Source: Loxodes magnus
Lineage: Eukaryota > Ciliophora > Karyorelictea > Loxodida > Loxodidae
Reading direction: 5' to 3'
Assembly (NCBI GenBank): GCA_946699065.1
Contig: CAMPDV010000009.1
Coordinates: 1,896,826 to 1,960,825 of the forward strand
Length of the DNA: 64,000 nucleotides
A model generated the notes under the pieces. That model had not been told where the DNA came from. It ran no database searches and was given only the letters and a program-made list of their open reading frames with translations. This document shows, in pieces, positions 1 to 13,200 of the stretch. Numbering within the stretch: the first letter of the stretch is position 1; each line of letters starts with the position of its first letter. Position numbers and translations under genes: made by a program.

Positions 1-690
1 ATGTCTTTTACTTATCCGTTGCGTAATCTATTACAAGAGTACTTTTAATGCAGTCTGCACTTCACAGACTACCTATTTGGCTGCTAGAGAACATCGTCCA
101 TTTTTCAATTATATGAAATAAATTTTAAAGATGAGAAAAGTAAAACTACATATTATAAACATAAACAATAAGGATAAAGATAAAGATGTATCTAATAAAG
201 AAATAATTAAAATAAGCAAAAGAAAAGTAATAAATATCTATACATTTATATTAAGTATTTAATATATTTTAGCTATATTAAAATTTATATCCTTAAAGCT
301 TTTCAGCTTTGAAAACATTCTAATATAATCTGTGAAAACTCAATAAAAATGTAGTAAAGAAAAGCCTATTTCTCAAGGGATTCTTTAATTTTTTTTCTCA
401 ATTAAAGAAAATTCTCAACCTTTGTTATAGAAATATAATAAATTTTTAATCAAATAATAAACAAAAACTTTGTTTATTAATTAGAATATTTAGTATTTAA
501 TAAAATTTAAAACTTGACATAAAAATAGATTATTTCGAGCAATTGAAAAATTTATAAACGTTATTAAACTATTGGAGAAATTAATAGCTAAACTTTTTAA
601 CATTATAAAGTTTTGAACCTTTTAACTTAAAAGAAATTAAAGACAGAATATTATAATATAATTTAATTTAATTTAATATAATTTAAATAA
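1..690. other. AT-rich left edge, no recognisable gene
   Basis: The first ~110 bases are less AT-rich than what follows and hold a plus-strand frame from ATG at 1 that stays open to a TGA at 310 if TAA/TAG are Gln. I recognise no domain, and the frame turns into AT-driven lysine/isoleucine/tyrosine codons after ~120. It could be the tail of an unknown gene fragment. Bases 120-690 are AT-rich, ending in a TTTAAT-type low-complexity run at about 655-690. No tRNA fold was noticed. Confidence 0.3.
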
Positions 691-825
691 GGAAGAGTAA
701 TGTTCCAACTGAAAAAACTAAAATTTTGGTACAAACAAATAGCCTGCGAAAAAAAACCATTTAGGAATCTTGATAAAAACAAAAATGTTCAGGTATTGAG
801 GTATCGAATAACGCTTAAGTTCAAA

Positions 826-1133
826 TATACCATGATTGGATAACTTGCATACCTGCTGCCTTCCTAGATATGGTAACCTTCTCTCAGACTCTCTCCGGAA
901 TTTAACCCTAATTCTCCATTACCCGTCCCTGCCATGGTAGTCCAATACACTATCAACGTAAGCTAATAAGGCAGAAACTTGAATGGCCTACTATGTTTCC
1001 CAGCATGATCCTCGTGCGTTATAATTACCACATAGACGATATCTAATTAACATATTGCATATATTAGCTCTATAATTACTATGGTTATCCATCTAACATA
1101 CCATCAAATAAATTATCACTGTTTTAATGAAGC
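826..1133 (-). pseudogene. Degenerate 18S (SSU) rRNA fragment, 5' domain
   Basis: The reverse complement matches the 5' domain of eukaryotic 18S rRNA in order. It starts with the 'cattaaaacagt' block and the 'ttatttgat' block. Next come 'ggataacc.tagtaatt.tagagctaata', 'attcaagtttctgcc', 'tattgg.ctaccatggcag', 'acgggtaa.ggagaattagggtt', 'ttccggagag', 'ggaaggcagcaggt' and 'caa.tta.ccaatcat'. Only about 300 nt of the ~1.7-1.8 kb molecule is present; both flanks drop straight into AT-rich DNA with no 5.8S or 28S neighbour. Many substitutions fall in normally invariant stretches, for example the 'ctctataattac' replacing the universal 'ctctagaattac' on the plus strand. It is therefore a dispersed, decaying rDNA copy rather than a working gene. 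Identification is confident; exact ends are approximate. Confidence 0.9.
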
Positions 1134-1362
1134 TTTCTATAATATAGTAAATAAATTAATAATTAAATATTTGCTAAGGATTTCTACGCTTTAATTTGTA
1201 TTTCTATAAAGCTTTTATTATATACAAATACAAAGTCAAAATTAAATGTTAGGCAAATTTGAAGATATTTCAACCTCTTTCCCGCCAACCTCTAGATTAC
1301 TTTAGATGCTAAATATAAAATTTTTAATGCTTCTATGACTCTTCTTCTTGCTATGCATAATG
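1134..1362. other. AT-rich spacer, nothing recognised
   Basis: This 230-bp stretch lies between the 18S fragment and the candidate minus-strand gene. A short higher-GC patch at about 1270-1310 (cctctttcccgcc) was compared mentally with rRNA and with common protein motifs and not recognised. Confidence 0.4.
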
Positions 1363-2201
1363 TCACTGAGATATACATATGCCTAGATAATGATTGGTAT
1401 CTTTGATCTTGTAAATTTTTCCAAATTTATTGGAATATAATTTTTCTCTTTCTCTTTTTAGTTTAAGTTGCTGCTGTATCTTCTTTCTATTCTCCAATTT
1501 CTTCTAATAGTTTTAGTATTCTTATTTAAAGTTTGAAATTTCTAGCACCTTTTCCTTAGATGCGTTCAAGAATTACAATAAAAGCATCTTTGATTCTCTT
1601 TTAGGTTTAAATATTGAGTTCTTTTCTCCTTCAATCATCATTGGGTCATTTCCTTATTTTTGTAGGTTCATTTAACACTGCCATTTTGCTGGCTTTCTTC
1701 TATTTTTTTATTTTGCTGGCCAGTTCTTTCTGCTTCTATTGTTATTGTAATGATTAGTTGTTCTGGTTTTGTGAAATGTTTCAAAATGCAATAAGGTCTC
1801 TTTCTTAGGACATGAGTCTCGATTCTATTTTCTCTGCAAGTTAAAGTTTTTCCAATAACTTCTTATTGTCCTTCTTCCATTTTTTGACTCTCTACCTGGA
1901 GGTCCAGCACCACTTTAATCAACTAATTGTTACTTATTTACTATAATGTGGTGAGATTGGAGACTTCCAAGCGCATTATATTTTTAGCCTATTTCCTAGA
2001 TTTTTCTTCAGAGGTGGGAGGCTCATCCTGATTTTACCCTTTTTAAACCTTAATAATTCTATATTTTATATATTCAACTAATCCTCTCCAAATAATTATT
2101 AGTGTCTCCTCATTAAATGTCAATTGTAAGTTACAAATAAGATCTCTAAACTCCAGATTGACCATTTTTAACTATTCTGGTTCTACTTCTTTAGTAAACA
2201 T
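1363..2201 (-). pseudogene. Candidate decayed gene, charged coiled-coil-like protein
   Basis: On the minus strand an ATG at 2201 opens a frame under UAR=Gln whose product is rich in Lys, Glu, Gln and Leu, and the region is visibly less AT-rich than its surroundings. Readable stretches include MVNLEFRDLICNLQLTF near the start and QQQLKLKREREKLYSNKFGK near the end, followed by a TGA at 1363-1365. The best-looking coding stretches lie in more than one minus frame, and one of them crosses TGA codons that would have to be Trp (for example in a KIRK-W-PNDD-W-RR context). That suggests one or two frameshifts, a short unrecognised intron, or a decayed gene. I recognise no family. Strand choice rests on composition only: other frames are also open in this genetic code, so treat this as tentative. 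Confidence 0.35.
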
Positions 2202-2262
2202 CTTTCCTTATAAGGAATTAGCTATATTAGCCTTCTAAAAATTTCTTTATCAATACGATTCG

Positions 2263-2400
2263 AAACGGAGGAGATTAACAATGAAATGAATTTTCTCCGG
2301 AAGTTACGATAACGCGATAAAGATATAGGATCTTAAAAGTTGAAAGCTGTACAAAAGCTTTGAAGAAATATTTGAATTCAGTTAATTCTGTAGCTAATAA
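2263..2400 (+). pseudogene. WD40 repeat remnant (single blade)
   Basis: Read from about 2263, the plus strand gives a WD40 blade: ATG-AAA-TGA at 2281-2289 then IFSGSYDNAIKI, a Q-D from TAG-GAT where WD is expected, DLKS, a TGA at 2341, and KLYKSF. TGA at 2287 aligns with the Trp of the KWIVSAS motif in the WD40 array at 17 kb. After KSF the expected GH.NSVNSVA start of the next blade is visible only in another frame (LNSVNSVA at about 2370-2398), so a frameshift separates the two. The WD tryptophan has become TAG. One and a half blades with a frameshift and no start or end make this a relic. It may be kin to the other WD40 loci in this window. Confidence 0.7.
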
Positions 2401-3099
2401 AATGAAATATTAACAAAAGTGTAAATAAAAGAAAAACAATATATTATAGGATTATGCTATAAAGCACAAATTTTAATTTAAAATATTAAATTTCTATAAA
2501 TTCCGAAATTATACATATTGATAAAAGTTTAATTATATAATATTCAATTCTTTTGATTCAAAAATATTATTTCACTTTATTCACTAAAATTTCTTAAAAT
2601 AAACATAAATCACTATTTAAAATATATTACCCTAAGTTATCTATAAAAATCTTATATTTTATTTATTCATTTTATATAATAATTTAATAAATATTATTTA
2701 AAAAATCATATTATATTATATTATATTTTTTAATCTTATTTGACGATTTTTTCAATTTTAAGTTAATTTTCTCTTTTATTTTTTATTTTTTTATTTAAAA
2801 AAAAATTTGTTTCTAAATGTAGATTTCATTGTGAGGTTTTTTTTTATTTGTTTATTATTCTATTTATCTTTAGAATTAACGTTTTTTTATATTAAATTTT
2901 ATCTTTTTTTTAATTTTTAAATTTTATGAGTTATATATTTTTTCCTATTAGTTCAAAAAACCTTATCTTTTTTATTTCTCTTTTATTTGAGGTTTTTTTT
3001 CTATATTTTGCCCATATGATTTTTTAATTTTTACTTTTAAAATTTCATATTTCTATTAATTAGGTTTTTTCATATTCGATTCATTTTTGGTATATTATT
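2401..3099. other. T-rich non-coding stretch
   Basis: The plus strand is dominated by runs of T and TTTA/TTTTA words (for example 2740-3090), with a TTATA-type run near 2710-2730. No gene, RNA or clear repeat unit is visible. It separates the WD40 relic from the left end of repeat copy A. Confidence 0.5.
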
Positions 3100-6000
3100 T
3101 ATTTATGTTTTTTTTATTTCATTTAAAAAAGGCTAATTCTTTTATAAAAAAATTTAATTATTTTGTCTGTGTTTAAGAAACTACATAGAACGTCATTGAA
3201 TTTATTACTACTATAATGTCACTACTAGTTATCTAATATCAATTTTTTATTAAGATTTTTTTATCCTCATAATTAAACTTACATAAGTATTCATTATTAA
3301 AACTCTTCTTAAATATTATTTATAGAAATCAATAGTTACTTAGAAGCTTTATTATTCTTAAACTATTAAGACATAAAAGAACTTTTTTGGTCTTATAAAG
3401 TCTTAGATTTATTATTGATGATTGCTCTTCATGCTTTTTTATTCCTATAATGTTATTTACATCCTTTTATTAAAAATTATAACTAAAATTTCTCTAATTG
3501 ATTGAAACTTTGATCTTTATGATATTTTTCTTTAATTACAAGACATTGAAATTTGTTTAAATATGAGATGCAATATAAGAGCTTAAAGTCTTTAAATTGA
3601 TCATACTAAACTATTTTATCTCTTGATTAATTAATACTATTCGAATAGATATTTAAGTTATTTCTTTAGAGAATAATACAAGCTAAATCCATATTCTTTA
3701 TAACTTATAGAAGCTAAAGTATCTCACTAAAGCAAAATGCTCTAGTAACTAAAATTAGAGAGTTAAAATATAAATATTATCTAGAAATAAACTAAAGAAT
3801 TGCCTTATATTTTGAGTCTTTCCTCTTAAAAGCAACAAAAATTTATTAAAAGCAAGTCTCATGTTTATTCCTTGATATTGAAACTCTCTAGTATCCATAG
3901 ATAAATTAGAGAAAACATATAATAAAGCTACAAGTTAATTTGATAGGAAATATCTGAAAGCATTGAAATAGTTTGAGGCAATAACTGCAATAAAAATTTA
4001 AATAGCAGACACTTTCGAAATACAAAACCCAGATCTGTTAAACCGAAAAGAAATTATGAATAGAGGTAGAAAAGTAAAAGTTTTGGAAAGAGATAAAAAG
4101 AAGAAACAGTTCTGGCTATCTATTTAGTTAAATTAGTAAATATATTCCTTTAAACTCTTATAGCAAGTCGATTTTATAATATTTTAATTTACTCAGAAGA
4201 TTATCATATGTTTCTATATCTCTCTTTTAGCAACTAATAACAGTATAATATTTAATTAAGAAGTAAAAATAAATTAAAAAATTAAAAAATTAATAGTTAA
4301 ATGTAATTAAATTACCTAAATAATGAAGCCTAAGATTAATTAAAGAAATCTAATAAAAAATTAAAAAAAACATAGAAATGAATAGTGGAAGGATATTAAA
4401 AAAAGTTTTGATTTATTAGTAATGCTTAAATAATGCTATAGTATTTACTAATTTAGCATATGGCTAATTATAATTAGTAGAGTTTATTTATATCACTTTA
4501 AATTAAAAAATAAAAGATACAATTGAAAAAATAGAATACTGAGAGAACGACTTTAATCTCCTATTTACTCTTAGCTCTTCATAAGCTGACTGAGAAATGG
4601 GCCTAACTTCTCTCAGCCTAGAATTAATGGTTAAGTTTAAAATATTAAAGAGATAAAAAAAACAAGAGTTAACAAATCAGAGCATAAGGATAAAAATTAA
4701 ACTCAAAAAACTACTCAGCATTAAATAAAAATTTATTCTTCTAGACTTTTTCAAAAATTCTATCAAAAAGTGAAATTAAAAAAGTAATAAATTCGATTGA
4801 GAGGATAATATATAAACTTTGTTTGAACATCAAAGGCATAAAATAATCAGAAAAAAGCGAGACTAAGCAGTTAGAAATAAATTAAAGATAGTTCTTCTAT
4901 CAATTCTTATTTTTATTCGAGCGAAAGTGAAAAATTTAGGAACATTTTTTTGGATTTACTCAATAAATTTTAAAGTGTTATAGACAATTAAAAAAAATAC
5001 TAGCTGCAAAACATTAAAATAGTTTTATTTTTGACTGGAAAAGTATAAAAAAAGTGATTTATGAAAGAAGCAAGAAAAATATGGGCAAAAATTCTAATAA
5101 AGCGTCGATAAAAGAAACTAATTTAGATAACCTAATATAATCAAAAGCAATTTTGTATTTTGCATTTATAGGGAAAAATGTATAACTTATAAGAAAAAAA
5201 TTATTAAATCAAAGTAAATTTTTTAATAAACCTAAGAAAACTCAAAAAATTAACTTTTATCCTTGCAAAAAAGAAGATCTTAAAGAAACTGGTTTTAGTG
5301 TGAAATTCTTTAATAATATTTACCAATATAATTAAAAGGCATAATGAAAATGATAATAACAGATAAATTTACAATTCTTCAAGTAAATAAAATGTAAATA
5401 GATAGCCCAAAAATAAAAGGTATCCAGTTTTATTAATAATTAAGTTAAAATAAGAGATTTAAATTAAACTTAAAGGAAGATTATACAATCAAAATATTTT
5501 TTAGTTAATTTCATTAATATAACCCTATTTTTATTGTGACCCTTTAATAATCTTAGTTAGTCTAATTATCTTTAACTAGCATTTCAAATAAATATTCACT
5601 TATTATGATTAAGATTCTAGTAAATCATGTTGATATTATTATATTCATTAATACCTAATAATAATTCCCTTTGCTGAATTAATAGTATTATTTATTTAAA
5701 GCTATAATATTAGTAAAGAAGAACTTTATTTTTGAAATAAAAGGAATTGCCTTATAAATTTAAAAATGAAATGAAAAAAGCAGAAGCCAGTTATATGAAG
5801 CCTTTATTAAGAAGTTAATATATCTAAAAAGAGAAAAGTAATAATGCATCAAATCTACAATTATTATGGTTATTTAGATTTGTAGCATATAATCTTAAAC
5901 TTCTTTATCTATAAAGTATGCTCTTTTAATAATCAAGATAGCAATCGAATAAACTATCCTCCTAAAGTCTTTAGTAGAAGAAAAAGTAATTAAAATACAA

Positions 6001-7476
6001 TTGATTATGTTGGCATATAGGAACATTAATAATTATTTAGAAGCTTTCAAAAAGCTATTATATTAGAAGCAAATTTAGCAAAAAAACGAATATTAGATAT
6101 CTATGTAATAATAGAGTAAAGTCTAACTAATATAAGATATTATATTTATTTAATATTGACTCTTCATTTCACTTTTATACTAAACTATTTAAACAAATAC
6201 TTTAAATATTTATTCTCTTATTTTTTATATTAACTATCATTTTAATTCAAGAATTTTAGATAAGTTTGGAAAAAAATTATGAATAAAGATAAAAACATAA
6301 ATAAATAAAAATTTAGAAGTAGATAATAACCATTAGATATAGATTAATATTAAACTTTTTAATTTTATTAATTAATATTTTATAGTTATGCTTGTAAATT
6401 TCCTATATACGTTAAGTCTATTTTAAGATTCAATCAATTTTTTTTCGTAGAACTAAAAATATTTTGAGAGTATCTTAGACTATGATTAATGTTTTTTTTG
6501 ATTAATGTTTTTTTAAATGAAAATTATGAGAATAACGTTTAAATTCTATTGGTTTACTAAAGCATCCTATTGCTTCTCTATATCTTAGAAAGTTTTAAGA
6601 TTTATCCTTAAGATTTTCTTTCCAAGGAATTGAATGACTGATTATGCATTTTATCTTATATTATATATATTCCTTTTAGATTGAATCTTCAATGCTAATA
6701 GAATTTAAGTAAATTGCCTCATGTTTGCAAAAAAAGCTCTTCATATTTTTCTTGATACCTCAGAGAAACTTCTTTATCACTATAATCTTATAGATTTTAA
6801 GAATTTACTTAAAAGCTTCATTTAAATATATTTTTTGACTCTTTAAAGTTCTATAGTTTGATGAAAAAATTGAATTTACAATTAAATAGCGAAATTTAAA
6901 GAAAAAAGGGAGGTTGAATTGTTAATGAATAGCTATGACAAATAACTATGATTAAAAACTAAAGAGCAAACTCGAGCTAAAGAAAAAGAAATAAAAAATC
7001 GACTAAAATGATTTGATTGAGATATCTAAAGATTAAGAGCTTTATCATGAGGAATATTTTCAAAAGGTTTTATAAATTTTGATTTGCTATGTTTTATTTA
7101 TCTAAATGGTGATAAAGAATTTATCCTAACTTTCCAATAATAATATTTAGTAAAGAGATAAGCAATGCTTATTTTTATATAGCTGATTTCTCAGAAATTT
7201 GTAATAAACTTAAATTTGGATCAATAAATCAGCTAGATTTTATTAAAACTGCTATTTTGATTATTGATGTAGAATCTTAAGCTAGCTTTAACTTTATGAT
7301 ATTGGGTATTTTGAAGCAAATTTTATCTCTCAAAATCTCTTCTTTATGACTCGCTCTCTTTTTAAAAATGTAAGCTGCTATAATATGGTTAAGCAACTAT
7401 TAAGGTTTTAATATTTTTCTAATGCTTATTATTCTAAAATTGAACAAAGAAGATAAAGAGAAGAAGATTTCGTAAT

Positions 7477-7712
7477 GACAGGATAAAAATATTTTAACAA
7501 AGGAATTTATTTTAGTATTTGGTTAATAGTTTCTTACATATTCACAATATTATTGACAAAGGTAAATACTTTTAATATACTTTATGCTATTCTGAGTGAT
7601 TTCTCTATTTATAAACAGATCTAAGATATTTTATTTCATTCAAAACATTATTCAACAAGTGGAAGTCCAAATATAAATATTATTCCATACATTATTGCTA
7701 GATTCTTAATCT
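7477..7712. repeat. Copy-A-specific ~235-bp block
   Basis: Copy B reads gattctgtaat directly followed by aatctcaaagctcaag (about 23,896-23,921). In copy A the two halves are separated by about 235 bases, beginning after gatttcgtaat and ending before aatctcaaagctcaag. The shared aat at both edges is the only junction repeat. A further ~150-bp A-only stretch lies near 7,070-7,225. Confidence 0.5.
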
Positions 7713-9062
7713 CAAAGCTCAAGTCAGTAAATTTAAGTTGAAACTCTCTTTTTAGTTCTGCTATTTAGTTAATAAAAATTATTTCTATTAAAGAATTTAC
7801 TGATCAATAGACCCTTCGACTCAACTATTTATTCTTCCTAGGTTATTGACCGAAGTTCTAGAACTTTCCATTAAGTTTAATGTATTCTTATCTTGTTAGC
7901 TTTGAATAACTTAGCAATCTTATATTTCGCTTCTATTATTAATGCTGAATTATTCAATTTAAAGCAAACCACCTTACATTCTTATTGAGTTTAGTATTTA
8001 TTCTTTCAACTTATTGGAAAGTGTCACTTGTCTAAGTATTTATATAATCTGCTAACTCGTTTTCTACTTCTACTATTCTTCTAAGAAGATAAATCAAAGA
8101 ATGCTTGAAAAATTTTAGGCAGATATCTAATCAATTAGCTAAAATAATCTGTAATAAAACTATTCTCTTTAAAAATAAACTTCATAAGTAGTCCTCTATG
8201 GTCGGGAAATTATATACCTTTAGAGGATAGCTGCTTGTTTGCTTGAAAAGGCAGATTATTAATTAAAAGTTAAGAATAATTAGTAAATAAATTATACCAA
8301 AAGTAAGATATTCTATTAATTAGATTTTATTTCCTTGTATCTATCAAGAAATTAATGCTTTTTGAAAGAAATTTTCTCTTCTTTTAAACTTCAAGCATCT
8401 AAATTTTTTCTTTACTTAACTTTTGAAAATGAACAGCAATTAGATTTCATAAATTTCTATAAATCGTGGATTCAAAATTATTATTTCAAATATTCTCAAA
8501 TTTCCTTGGAAAAATACTTACCTATTAGTACTAATTAATAAGAAGTTTCTTTCTTTAGTCAACTTTATACTGCTCAATCTTTTTGTTTAATTTAAGGACT
8601 TTTTAGCTTAGTTATCTTAGATATTTTAAAGTAAATAATTTGTCAACTTATTCAATCTTTAGTCTTGGATTCCGCCAAGTATTTTTAAGTTTTTGCTTTA
8701 ACTATTTTTCTGTTTTTCTTCCAACAAAAAGATTGAGGTAATTAATTTTCCAATATATATTGAGTAAAATCTTTGTTTCCCTAATAAGACTTAATCTAAA
8801 CTGTCTATCTTAAAAAAACTTTAAAAATACTCGGAAGAACAAAAAGCTCCAGAATAATAGAGAGTTATTTAAGTCATAAAATGTTAAGTTAATCTTTAAG
8901 CTATAAATTGATTCTTAGTCCTCTTGCTGAAGTTATTTTACTCTGTCTTACTAAACATCTTTATCTCTTTATCTTTATCTTATTTTGATTTTATGGTATG
9001 AAACTAAAAAAGTCTAGTAAAGTATTATTACGCCCTAGTTTAGTTGCTTAATAATTTAAGTG

Positions 9063-9561
9063 ACTTATTCTTTCATCCGCAATTCATTAGATAGCTCTAT
9101 TATTTTCTTAATGTATCTTCGTTTTGCTTAAAAAAAAAGCTACTTACCATTTCAAAATCTTACGATTAAAAAAATTTTGGTTATTCAAAAAGCATAGTTT
9201 GCTGAACTAACTTAGGAGAACCTCTTCTAAAATTAAAAGTAAATCAACATTAATAATAAAACTTCTTTCTCCGTTGGCTAAAAGCTTTTTTACCTTACAA
9301 ACTACTACTTTGCTATATCTTATAATAGGTAACTAGTGGAGGTCTGCTTCTTCCTATAACACTTTTATTATTAAGAAAGTTTTTATTTTAAGATAATTCT
9401 GGAATAAAGCAATCTCAAAACATTAAAATAAGAAGTTTCTAGTCAGAATTTTTGGTAATTCTTAATTCTTTGGATAAAGGTTCCTATGATTATATCATAG
9501 ACTAAAAGAATTTTTTTAAATAAAAATTTTGTAAATAGTAAGAAACTTTTTTTTCCATTAT
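9063..9561. repeat. Copy-A-specific ~500-bp block
   Basis: Copy B runs from aatttaagtaact directly to ctatgg.tttttt.tata.aattt (about 25,305-25,340), whereas copy A has about 500 additional bases between the matching flanks. Only two or three bases of microhomology (ct) are evident at the junction. Frames on both strands are open, so content cannot be assigned. Confidence 0.55.
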
Positions 9562-9718
9562 CTCTATGCCTTTTCTATACAATTTTCCTCAATCTTAAGA
9601 TATTTTTTATTTATACGTTTAAAGTTATATTAAAGCATAATCATTGGATTATAAGACTTTAAATAACAAATATTAAGATAAAATTAATCTTTAGTTTAAA
9701 ATTATTATGAAGCACTTG

Positions 9719-9965
9719 TTTATTTTAATTACTTTTTTCTTTATCAATTTCTTCTTAAATATCACTCAAACAAACTAAATCCTTTTTCTAATTAATAATT
9801 TACTTCGAATTTTTTAAAACAACCAAAGTCAATTTATCTTTATTCTTTACATTCTTACTTGTTTGTTTATACAAATATCTATCTAGCTTATAATGTTTGT
9901 CCAAAGGATAAAAATAATAAAGGCTCTTATGCTGATATCTCATTAGCTTCTTCGTGTTTGTAATC
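9719..9965. repeat. Copy-A-specific ~245-bp block
   Basis: Between cacttg (9,714-9,719) and aacctttgagttc (9,967-9,979) copy A carries about 245 bases missing from B, where acttgctt joins aacctttgagttc directly (25,458-25,480). Junction microhomology is ttg/ctt. A minus-strand frame open even in the standard code (9,800-9,982) lies mostly in this block; no family is recognised. Confidence 0.5.
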
Positions 9966-10290
9966 TTAACCTTTGAGTTCACTTTGAAAGTTAATCAGCC
10001 AATGATTTATGTAACAGCTAATAATGAAAATACAGCAAAGATAAAACAAGGTTTCATCTTAAGTCGTTTATTTTACAATTATTTCTAAATGATTTTCCCT
10101 TAGAAGTTTAGCATCATTAAATTAACCCTTATATATTCCTATAGCATCTTGGATGCTTAAAGTAAGTATCTGATATCAATTACTTAGCCCTTCTTTCATT
10201 TTTTCTATCTTCACACAATTCTTGAGTTTGCAAATAGATGTCATAATTAAGTCTTAAAGATTATCTTTATTATTAACCATAATATATTAT

Positions 10291-13200
10291 TCTTATATTT
10301 AGCAAATGATCAAACTATAAAGCTTCATATTAAATATTATAACTCCGTTATTAAAAAAGAGTGTAGTTAAATAGAATGTCCTCATAAAGTATCGTTATCA
10401 TCTTATTTTAGAGTTTTCTCTTATATTTCACTTTTATAAATTTTTATTTGGGCTAAACTTCAAATGATTAGTAAGAATAGGAAGTTTATTTAATCTTAAA
10501 TTAAGAAATAGCATTTATTATTTTTAGTTTTTTAATAATTATTAAAAAAAAAAAGCGGTCAAGAGAAGAGGAAACATGAGAAAAATAACAAATTATATAA
10601 ATCAAAATGATATTATGCATGATAAACTTAAATTTTATAACTGATGTTATGTCTTGATTTATTATGTTATTGGATATTATGGAAATATAAAAATTCGATA
10701 ATTAAAAAGATAAATTTTTGTATAAATTGAATTTTTTTTTTGAGGAAATTAATAGTAAAAAGATTTTAATAAAAATTAGCAAATTTTTATCGTTAATGTT
10801 CAAGCTTAAGAAATTGCATAAATATAAATAAATATTACTAAAATTTCGAGTAGAAGTAAATTATTAATTAGATAAAACCAGTTGTTCTACAACTTTATAA
10901 TATAGATATAAATAAAGAATGAAGAAAAATAGTAAAATATATAATTAGCAACAAGTGAAAAAATTAAATTTATATCAAAGGAATGAAAATTTAGTAAGAA
11001 AATTGGTAGAAGTTCAAGTTAATGCAAATAAAATTAAAAATATAAATAATTTTTAGCAATAGTAAAAATATTTAGATATTTTACTTAAAGTTGAATTTTA
11101 GAGTGAGTCGAATATAAAAAAATGAAAAATTATTATAATTTAATTATTTTAATCAATGTTTTAAAATGCATTAAAATTTCTAATTTTTCGCTTTATTTAT
11201 AAAATGACTATTACTCAATTAAAAGAGATTTTTATGGACATCTACAATAATTTATTTTATTATTTCTTTATAAAAGATAAAAAAATGTATTAATTAGGGT
11301 TTATTGTAAATAATAATTTGCTTTATTTTAATATACAAGGCATCTTATTTTCTTTTAGAACTTAATAATTTTTTCGCTAAACACATATTAAATTATCTAT
11401 TGCTAATAAAAAATTATGTAAAATTTTGTTAGTTATATATTTGAGTCTTTTAATTATCTATTTTCTCAAATTATATCATATTTCATACTAAATATTTAGT
11501 TTATTAATAGAGATTCATTAACCTTAAAACTCAATGCTCCTTTTTTATATATAACTTAAGCTTCATAATATTTTTCTTTCAAATCTACTTCTTAATTTTT
11601 AATATTAATTTTTAAGTATTACAGTATTAAATAAAAAATAAGCATATTTATATTTGCTTTAAGTATAAAACAAGTTTGATAATCATTATTCTTCTTTTAA
11701 GATTGTTTTATAGTTTTTTTTAAGAAGTATTTGGGTAACTAAAGTTAATGAAATATAAGTTTTTGAATTATTTTTTATAGGTTTATAAAAGGTTTAATCA
11801 ACCAAGATTTTCACTTTCAAAGTTCAATTATTTAAGCAAATAATTTGTACTTAGTTTCATTCGTCAAATTAGTTTTATTTCTTAAATAAGGATTTATAAT
11901 GCTTTTACAATGAAATGTAGGTTCTATCTTTAACTTTAATAAAGAAGTTAATTTTTATTCTTTTTTTGCTTTTTTTATGAAAGTGTTTCTTTTTTTTTAG
12001 GACATTTAAGTTTTTTTATTATTCATTAGCAAAAAATTTTTTGTAGTTTCATTTATGAACTAATAAAGAAGATTTACATTATTAAAAAATAAGCAGTCTA
12101 AATTTAAATTAAAAAGCTTTATTTTTTTATCAAAATAGACTTCATTATGTTAAGCTAATTAAAAATTAGAAAATCTTAGGAAAAGTGTGAATTAATTAAA
12201 TTTTAATATAATTAATATAAATATTTAATTCAACCTTACTGTAATATCAAAAAAATTTGGTTTGCTAAAATCTAGTTCCAATTACATTAAGAACTAAATT
12301 TAACAAAATTTTAAGTTTTTAGTAAATTTTATAAATAAAGCTTAAAACTTAAATGATTATATAACTAGCTTTCTATTCTTAAATTATTGATATTAATTTA
12401 GAAATGCTAAATTAAAAATAACTTATGAACTGAAATTTTATGTTTAAACTCTTTAGTAAAAACTATAAACATAATGTAATTAGATGGTTGAATTTCAAAA
12501 AAAATGTTCTTTTAAAAATCTTTTCTAAAGTATTGTTTTTTTAATTATTTGATTGCATAATAATTATTAGTAAAAGTGATATAAAAAATTAATAAGAATT
12601 TATGCATATTCACTTGATTTTTAAATTCAATCTTATGTCTCTTAAATCTGTAAAATTTTTAAGATAAAGTCATTTGAGAATTTAAAATTTCGATTTTTAA
12701 TTTTCGTTGTTATAGAAATAGCTAAGTTTTTTTGTTTTATGTAGTTATTATTAATAAAATAATTATAAATTTGAATCTTAAATAACTTCAATAGATTTTT
12801 ATTAAAGTTGTTGTCTTTTTTTAAGTTAATTATTATATTTTTATATTAATAAAATAAAATTATTAATAATATCATAGATTTATTATTAAGAGCTTAACTC
12901 CTTGCTTTTACTGTTTGAAAAATAAAAATTAATAATATTGTTCTAAAGTTATTTAATTTTAAATTTTGTTTTTCAAATTTTTATTACAATTATGAATAAA
13001 TTTAGCCTTATAATTTAGTTATAAATTAGAAAAAAAAACGAATTTAATAATTTATTAGATTAAATAATAATTAAATGTATTTATTAAACTCGTGTAAAAT
13101 TCTTTATTTTCATTTAGTTATAAATTTGATTAATTTTGTATTTAAAAAAAGTCTAAAATTTTTTTAAAGTTTTATTATTTTTAAGGTAATCAAACATTTG

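Larger units (their letters stand above)
3100..10290 (+). repeat. Long dispersed repeat, copy A (~7 kb)
   Basis: This segment aligns along its length, same orientation, with 18,938-25,780. Anchor pairs read by eye: 3165-3200 with 19015-19045; 3358-3410 with 19205-19250; 3940-4060 with 20045-20160; 4560-4650 with 20660-20770; 4915-5060 with 21020-21150; 6300-6357 with 22410-22467; 7780-7930 with 23990-24125; 8875-8967 with 25119-25211; 9990-10277 with 25490-25780. Ungapped blocks look about 85-90 % identical, with many small indels elsewhere. Copy A carries extra blocks absent from B at about 7070-7225, 7477-7712, 9063-9561 and 9719-9965. It lacks B's blocks at 19,397-19,649 and 22,462-22,940. 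No terminal inverted repeats or LTRs were found, and no transposase, integrase or reverse transcriptase motif could be assigned, so its class is unknown. The right end is set by loss of the B counterpart, not by a visible terminus. Every frame is open in this code, so I do not call CDSs inside it. Confidence 0.8.

Noticed and set aside
655-690. Telomeric repeat or end
   Set aside because: Only TTTAAT-type low-complexity sequence; no G-rich ciliate telomere unit (GGGGTT or GGGGTTTT type) was seen.
9641-9982. Minus-strand frame of ~113 codons, partly open even in the standard code
   Set aside because: Most of it lies in a block missing from copy B, no family is recognised, and openness is weak evidence at this base composition.
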